NCBI GenBank assembly: GCA_023853785.1
Contig: JAJIRX010000007.1
Coordinates: 1-64,000, forward strand
Length of the DNA stretch: 64,000 bases
Direction: 5' to 3'
DNA from: Psilocybe azurescens
Taxonomy: Eukaryota; Basidiomycota; Agaricomycetes; Agaricales; Agrocybaceae
The stretch's first letter is position 1. Every line of letters starts with the position of its first letter. Below the pieces are notes generated by a model that worked only from the letters and a program-made list of their open reading frames with translations, searched no databases and was not told where the DNA came from. Below are positions 58,764 through 64,000 of this stretch, piece after piece. A program made the translations under genes and the position numbers.

Positions 58764-61100
58764 ATGTCGACGTTCACCACGTATGCGGATTCGGCGCAGG
58801 GAGCAACGTCTGCAATGTCCTCGGCCACAGTCAATGTCAATCTTTTAGCGGCAGATTCGCAGCAAGCGTCATCTTCCGCAGGCGATGATGAAGCTGGCAA
58901 GAAAAAGAAAACAACGAAAAGGGAGGAAAGTCAACCATGCGTGCTTGTATTGTCGACGCAGCCATATGACTTGTGATGAAGGGCGGCCCTGTCAGCGATG
59001 GTTGGTGGCAGTTTCAACTTCCAGTGTTATTTGTGCTGAACTTCGGACTGACTTCGGTTCATTTCCCTCCTCGTCCTTCAATAATATGTTATTCGTCCTG
59101 AATGCTCGACAGCATCAAGCGTGAAATTGGACATCTGTGCCACGACGAGCGTCGGCCCAAGGTACCTGATAAACCTATCGAGCCTGCTGGGGTCCCAGTA
59201 ATTGATATGCCGAGGACATATGCTCCTGGTGCGCATCTCTCTAAGTCCACACTCTGTGCTTGGTTTTCCCATCTGACCTCGGCTATCCATCTTAGTCCCT
59301 GTATATCAAGGCCAGCCTGCACAACCTACCTCGACGTGGCCTATGCCGGTGCCGACATATATGTACTCTCCAGAAACCTTCGGCAACGAGTTCTCGGTGC
59401 TCACGTATGTACTCCACCTGGAAAGTTTCTCTGTTAAGATGGTTGGTTTCTGAACATGGGATACCAGGGACTTCCTCGAGACGTTGGACGATGGCTCGTT
59501 CTTCTCGCCCCCACTACGATTGCGCCTTCGCTCGTCTCTTCCGCGTCATTCACAGCGGCGACTCCCAATGTGACCGCGAACCAAGCTACTCCGACGACTA
59601 CGTTGACCACAGCTCAAATGCAGGCTGCTGTCTATCCTGGAATGGTGGCTACTCCTGCGACGGAGCCGACAATAACGAATTCTCAGTCAACCGAGAACAT
59701 TCTACCAGCGGCGACGAAGACGGAGAAGTTCCTCCTCACCGCTGCAGACCAAGAATCGGGTTCTCGGGACGAGCGGCTGAATCGGGTTATCAGAAGCAAG
59801 TACGAAGCTGGTCTATTAAAACCGTATAACTACGTCAAAGGTTACGCCAGGCTCTCGAGATGGATGGACCGAAAGTGAGTGTGGGCTTTTTCATCTTTCA
59901 TTCCCTCATTTGGTTGGTTGGACTATACCCTATTCGCTATCGCTATCACCCCATGGTTATTTGGAGAACGGTCTTTTGCGGTCTTGTGCTGACAATGTCT
60001 CTGTCTAGTGTGTCCCAAGAATCCAAGCAGCAGATTCTGCAACCACTATCCGTGCTCCGACCCAAATTTAGGGTAGGACCTTGCTTCTCTCCCTACTCTT
60101 CTATTCTATTCTCAACTCACGTTCACATACTTGTCGCTATCATCCACGAACACAGGCCGTCGCACAATCGCTTCGTGATCTGGTGCGTTGTCAAAACATA
60201 TTGTATTGTGATCCACCTTCAAATTCCGCACTAAACCCTACTCCCTTGACAGGACCTGGTTTTCATCGAAGAGGCCTTTGAGCGAATGCTGTTGGACTAT
60301 GACCGGGTCTTCTCGGCCATGGGCGTTCCTGCGTGTTTGTGGAGAAGAACGGGCGAGATTTATAAGGGAAATAGGGAATTCACGGAACTCGTGGGCGTTG
60401 ATGGATATATGATGCGCGATGTCAGTAATCACTCCTCTTCTTTTTTTTTTTAGTTTTTAGTTTTGGTGTGCTCGCATCTACTGTGTGGGTTGCATTGAGT
60501 TGCGAGTGCACTACGTACGAGGGATGGGTGGATGAGTGTTAAATGCATACATACTCTCAGAGGGCGCGAATTGTCATGTTTATGTTCATATTTCTGACTT
60601 TTTGTTTATTTGCAGGGCCGCTTGTGTATCTATGAGCTCATGGCGGAAGAGTCGGCCGTCAACTACTGGGAGGTACGTTCGCCTTGTCTTTTCCATGTAT
60701 AAGCATCTTATTAAAATCTCCTTTTTTTTGTGAAACAGAAGTACGGACATGTGGCGTTCGACTCCAGCCAGAAAGCCGTGCTTACCTCCTGCGTGCTGCG
60801 ATACAAGCCGGTGCTGAATTCCAGCAGTACTAGTCCGGTCATCAGCAAGGCTACTACCTCAGGTATGTGCCTATTGTTGCGCCCGGGGCTTTTTGTCCGA
60901 TGAAGATGAACCCCTTTTGATCTGATGACACATTGGTTCCGCCAGGCACACCGAGCGCGTCTGGGGCATTGGTGAAGAAAGAAGAGGAAGAGCCGCAGAC
61001 TATGGAGGAAGGGTTCATCAATTGCTGTTTCTCGTTCACCATCAGGAGGGACAAGTGGGGTATCCCGAGCATGATCGTCGGGAACTTCATCCAGTGTTGA
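58764..61100 (+). CDS. ERT1: Zn2Cys6 transcription activator of gluconeogenesis, ERT1/AcuK type
   Basis: Family regulators activate gluconeogenic genes such as PCK1 and FBP1 on non-fermentable carbon. The zinc cluster CLYCRRSHMTCDEGRPCQRC plus IGHLC gives all six cysteines. It is completed across intron 59001-59112 (CGA TG / C ATC). Further exons: YMYSPETFGNEFSVL, DFLETLDDGSFF, RSKYEAGLLKPYNYVKGYAR, PLSVLRPKFR, then a PAS-like region (DLVFIEEAFERMLLDYDRVF, WRRTGEIYKGNREFTELVGV, GRLCIYELMAEESAVNYWEK, YGHVAFDSSQKAVLTSCVLR). The end is CCFSFTIRRDKWGIPSMIVG. Other introns: 59229-59295, 59405-59467, 59875-60008, 60073-60155, 60183-60252, 60421-60615, 60673-60738, 60863-60945. Frame fixes are needed at GGG 58921-58923 (one extra) and CCCCC 59508-59512 (one short). 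Confidence 0.9.
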
Positions 61101-61618
61101 AAATGGACAATGGACTCTTGATCGCAAAACCTGAGTGTGCTGCGGAGAAGAGATAAAAAGAAAAAGAAAAAAGAAGGAAGTTTACTTGTTTGTATCAACA
61201 CTGTTTGGATGGGATATGCGAGGAGGTGGTGGCAGGTACTACATATTTACTGAGAGATACTTTTTTACTAATTGTGGCGGGCCGTATGGGAGCTATCTAT
61301 GCCTCGAGTATTTATTGCACGTGTTCTGTTCGACTCTCTAGATACTTGGTGAAGAATAAAAGCCAATGAAACCCTAACCTGACCTACAGTTGCATAGTAT
61401 GTTCGCGACGCGACGCCGACGCGCCATTAATTGGTCATCTGATACCAACCTACTGATTATCGATCTGCAAATCTGTGCTCAGTCCAGTGTACAGCCCCCA
61501 TATCATAGGGGTTTCTGGCGGCGTGAATAATTTAGCATCCACGGTCACAGAGACGTACTATCATTAGCCAACTTTCCAATCTCACCCTGTAAGCACTACC
61601 CTTCTCTGCACTCCTCGG
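61101..61618. other. Intergenic region between ERT1 and PLC1
   Basis: Holds the ERT1 3' flank and the PLC1 promoter. No gene or clear TATA box was seen. Confidence 0.4.
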
Positions 61619-64000
61619 ATGCCTTCTCAGCACGGAGCTAAACGTTGGGTGCAGAAAAAGACCAAGCACGCCGCAAGAATGTCTGTAGGGATCGTCAAAG
61701 GCGCTTTGCCCAGTGGGCTCCAGAAACCAGCATCGTCGTCGACCTCCCCTCCGCTGACCGATAATCCTTTCGTGGATGATGTCCAGATCTCAGAGGCGTT
61801 GCTGAAGGGCACGATGATGACGAAGATCTCCGATAAGAGCGAGAAGTCGGTACTGTTTAGGATTGACCCTGATGAGGGGCGGATATTTTACAAGTCGAAC
61901 AAGGCTGGGATAGGTGCGTGGTGCAGTTTCCTTATGTCGTTCCACCTATGCATGTATGCGGCCATCATCACCAGCATGAGATATAATTTTAGATGGATGG
62001 AGCTTGAGCCATATCTGAACCATCTACCCGTGTTTTTCTTTGACAGTTCCTATTGAGGCTATCAAGGAGCTGCGGCTAGGAGCAAACGCGCGGTACTACA
62101 GAGAACAGTTCAAGCTCCCTACCGACCTAGAGGAGCGATGGATCACGATCATCTACATCCTAGATGGGACGTACAAAACGTTGCACATCGTCGCCGAAAC
62201 GCGGGACGTGTTTCAGATGTGGAGCGTCGCGCTCAAAAACTGTACGCCGTCCGACAGGGACTGATGGCAGGGCTCGGGAACGTGGACGTGCGCCAGACGG
62301 TGTGGGAGCGACAGTATTGGAAGGGGGCGGACGAGGAGGGCGATCAGGTGCTGGATTTTGATGACGTCGAGCGGTTGTGCAAGAGGTTGAATGTGAATAT
62401 CGCGTATGAGGCGTTGCAGAAACTGTTCAAGGTCAGTTGTTTGGATCTTCGGCGTGTAGTTTTGTTGTGATGTGGATTTCACGGCATGTTGTGAGCAGGA
62501 ACTGGACACTGCTGGCCGTGGCCATCTCGATTATCCGCAGTTTCAACAGTTCGCGAAGATTCTCAAGAGACGCCCGGAATTGGAGAGCATATATGAGAAG
62601 ATTTCAACTCGGAACGGTGGGAAATTCGATGTGGTAGCGTTCATTAAATTCATGAAAGAGTTTCAAAGGTGGGACTGCTGTCTCTCGTTTCCACATAGCT
62701 GTTCACGACTGACTCGAGAATACATCATCTCCTAGTCCAAACTGAATGACGAAGAGTTGGCCGCGCTTTTCAACAAGTACGCGGGAAGTTCGACATCGGG
62801 CTCGCCAAACGAACCTGCGGAAATTATTTCCGTAGAAGGCTTTTCAAACTTCCTGGCGTCGCCAGATAATGCTGCATTCTCAGAACAGAATCTCGATATT
62901 TGGCAAGACATGACTGCACCTATATCAGACTATTACATCTCCTCCTCCCATAATACTTACCTCGTCGGACACCAGCTGGTCGGTGTTAGCACCATCGAAG
63001 GGTACATCCGGGCATTGCTACATGGCTGTCGGAGCGTTGAATGTATGCATTTCTCGCATTATTTGCAAATTCACGCGTACTGATTTTTATACGGTAAACG
63101 TCTGACAATACGCAGTGGATATATACGACGGCGACCACGGCGAGCCTATGATTTACCATGGGAAGACATTCACGTCCAAGGTATCCATGCGCGACATCTG
63201 CGGGGCCATCGCGAAATACGCGTTCATGACGTCGCCCTATCCGGTTCTGATCTCTGCGGAAGTGCACTGTGGCGTTGAACAGCAGGATAAGATCGTCGAT
63301 ATCATGGTGGAGGTGTTTGGAGACCAAATCGTCCAGGCTCCTGTAGAGGGTCGCCCAAAGATTGCAGAGTTGCCTAGCCCTGAGAGTTTGAAGAATAAGT
63401 TTTTGCTTAAAGTGGGTATTTTGTTTCTTTTCTCTCTGATCCTCATAGATGTTAATGTTAATGTAATGTGAATGTAGGCTAAGAATCTATACGTCGTCAA
63501 ACAATTGGCTGCTGTGCAAGCTGAGCGCTTGGCCAAGAAAGCAGCTGAAAACAAACCAGCGACGATCGAGGCCGCATCCTCCTCTTCCCTCTCTGATTCC
63601 GACAACGAGGCCGAGGTGTTACTCAAAGAAGGCATCACCGACATCAAGAAAACGTGGAAGCGCCTCCGCGGGAAAGGCGATTCCTCCACCCCAAAAAGAG
63701 AGCAAGCGCACGAAGAAGATGTCCTTCCGCCTGGCGTCGCTCCTCGTGTACACGGTAGGCGTGAAATGCCACGGCATCGCACCGAGCATCGAGTATGCGC
63801 CGGAGCATATATTTTCGCTCTCTGAGAACGCGGCGAACCGGCTGATGAAGGCGAGCATGCAGGAGCTAGTGAAGCATAATCATACACACCTTGTAAGGAT
63901 TTATCCAAAGGGGACGAGAGTGAACTCGACGAATTATGAGCCGCATCGGTATTGGGCGGCTGGGTGCCAGGTCGTGGCGATTAATTGGCAGACTTTTGGT
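61619..64000 (+). CDS. PLC1: Phosphoinositide-specific phospholipase C, 5' part (runs off window)
   Basis: Hydrolyses PtdIns(4,5)P2 to diacylglycerol and IP3. In order: a PH-like domain (LFRIDPDEGRIFYKSNKAG, ERWITIIYILDGTYKTLHIV); an EF-hand-like region (ELDTAGRGHLDYPQFQQFAK); the X domain with catalytic histidines in SSHNTYLVG and YHGKTFTSK and acidic VELDIYDG; a linker; and the start of the Y domain (LASLLVYTVGVKCHGI, YPKGTRVNSTNYEPHRYWAA, GCQVVAINWQTFG). Introns: 61914-62046, 62432-62498, about 62669-62735, 63043-63115, 63412-63477. Frame problems: AAAAA 62235-62239 one base short (KKLYAVRQGL expected), AAAAA 63693-63697 one base long, and the exon join at 62668/62736 out of frame by one. 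The C2 domain lies beyond the window. Confidence 0.92.

Noticed and set aside
1..64000. CRISPR arrays, bacterial operons, riboswitches
   Set aside because: The sequence is clearly eukaryotic (spliced genes); no regular spaced repeats of that kind occur.

Overview
The window is nuclear DNA of a filamentous basidiomycete, most likely an agaricomycete. Genes are split by many short introns (about 50-130 bp, GT-AG, one probable GC-AG). Recognisable proteins are fungal: CFEM protein, peroxin Pex3, ribosome-biogenesis WD40 protein Ytm1, a hydrophobin-like protein, an ERT1/AcuK-type zinc-cluster regulator, fungal phospholipase C, F-box fragment, CACTA (tnp2) transposon. I cannot name the species.

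Layout. (1) 0.3-9.9 kb is the left arm of a very large inverted duplication: a Ser/Thr kinase gene (+) converging on an unknown acidic Ser-rich protein gene (-), then about 5 kb without a convincing gene. (2) 10.3-15 kb: a 5'-truncated membrane-protein copy, AT-rich DNA, a minisatellite, and a terminal-inverted-repeat element with a hAT-type element nested in it. (3) 16.3-24.2 kb is a conserved gene island: CFEM protein, PEX3, a small single-pass membrane protein, YTM1. (4) 24.3-43.9 kb is a degenerate tandem array built from [YTM1 - membrane protein - hydrophobin] pieces: membrane copies B, C, D, a second broken YTM1, a desaturase fragment, and trailing hydrophobin and YTM1 remnants. Copy D carries a 5.8-kb CACTA element whose empty site is visible in copy C, and a 0.7-kb Mutator-like element sits upstream of D with its empty site upstream of C. 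(5) 43.9-53.0 kb is the right arm of the inverted duplication with decayed copies of the unknown partner (+) and kinase (-). (6) 53.5-64 kb: broken F-box gene, an intact gene of unknown function, ERT1-like regulator, and the 5' part of PLC1 running off the window.

How genes relate. The conserved genes are independent housekeeping functions (peroxisome biogenesis, 60S ribosome maturation, gluconeogenic regulation, phosphoinositide signalling). The distinctive content is the duplicated kinase/partner cassette and the four-copy membrane-protein family.

Caution on quality: PEX3, YTM1, ERT1, PLC1, the small membrane protein and the left kinase each need single-base (or one dinucleotide) corrections, mostly in homopolymers, to keep family-conserved reading frames. 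Residual assembly indels are therefore likely, and single frameshifts in the duplicated genes are weak evidence of pseudogenes. Coordinates of exon ends were worked out by eye; repeat-arm ends are approximate.
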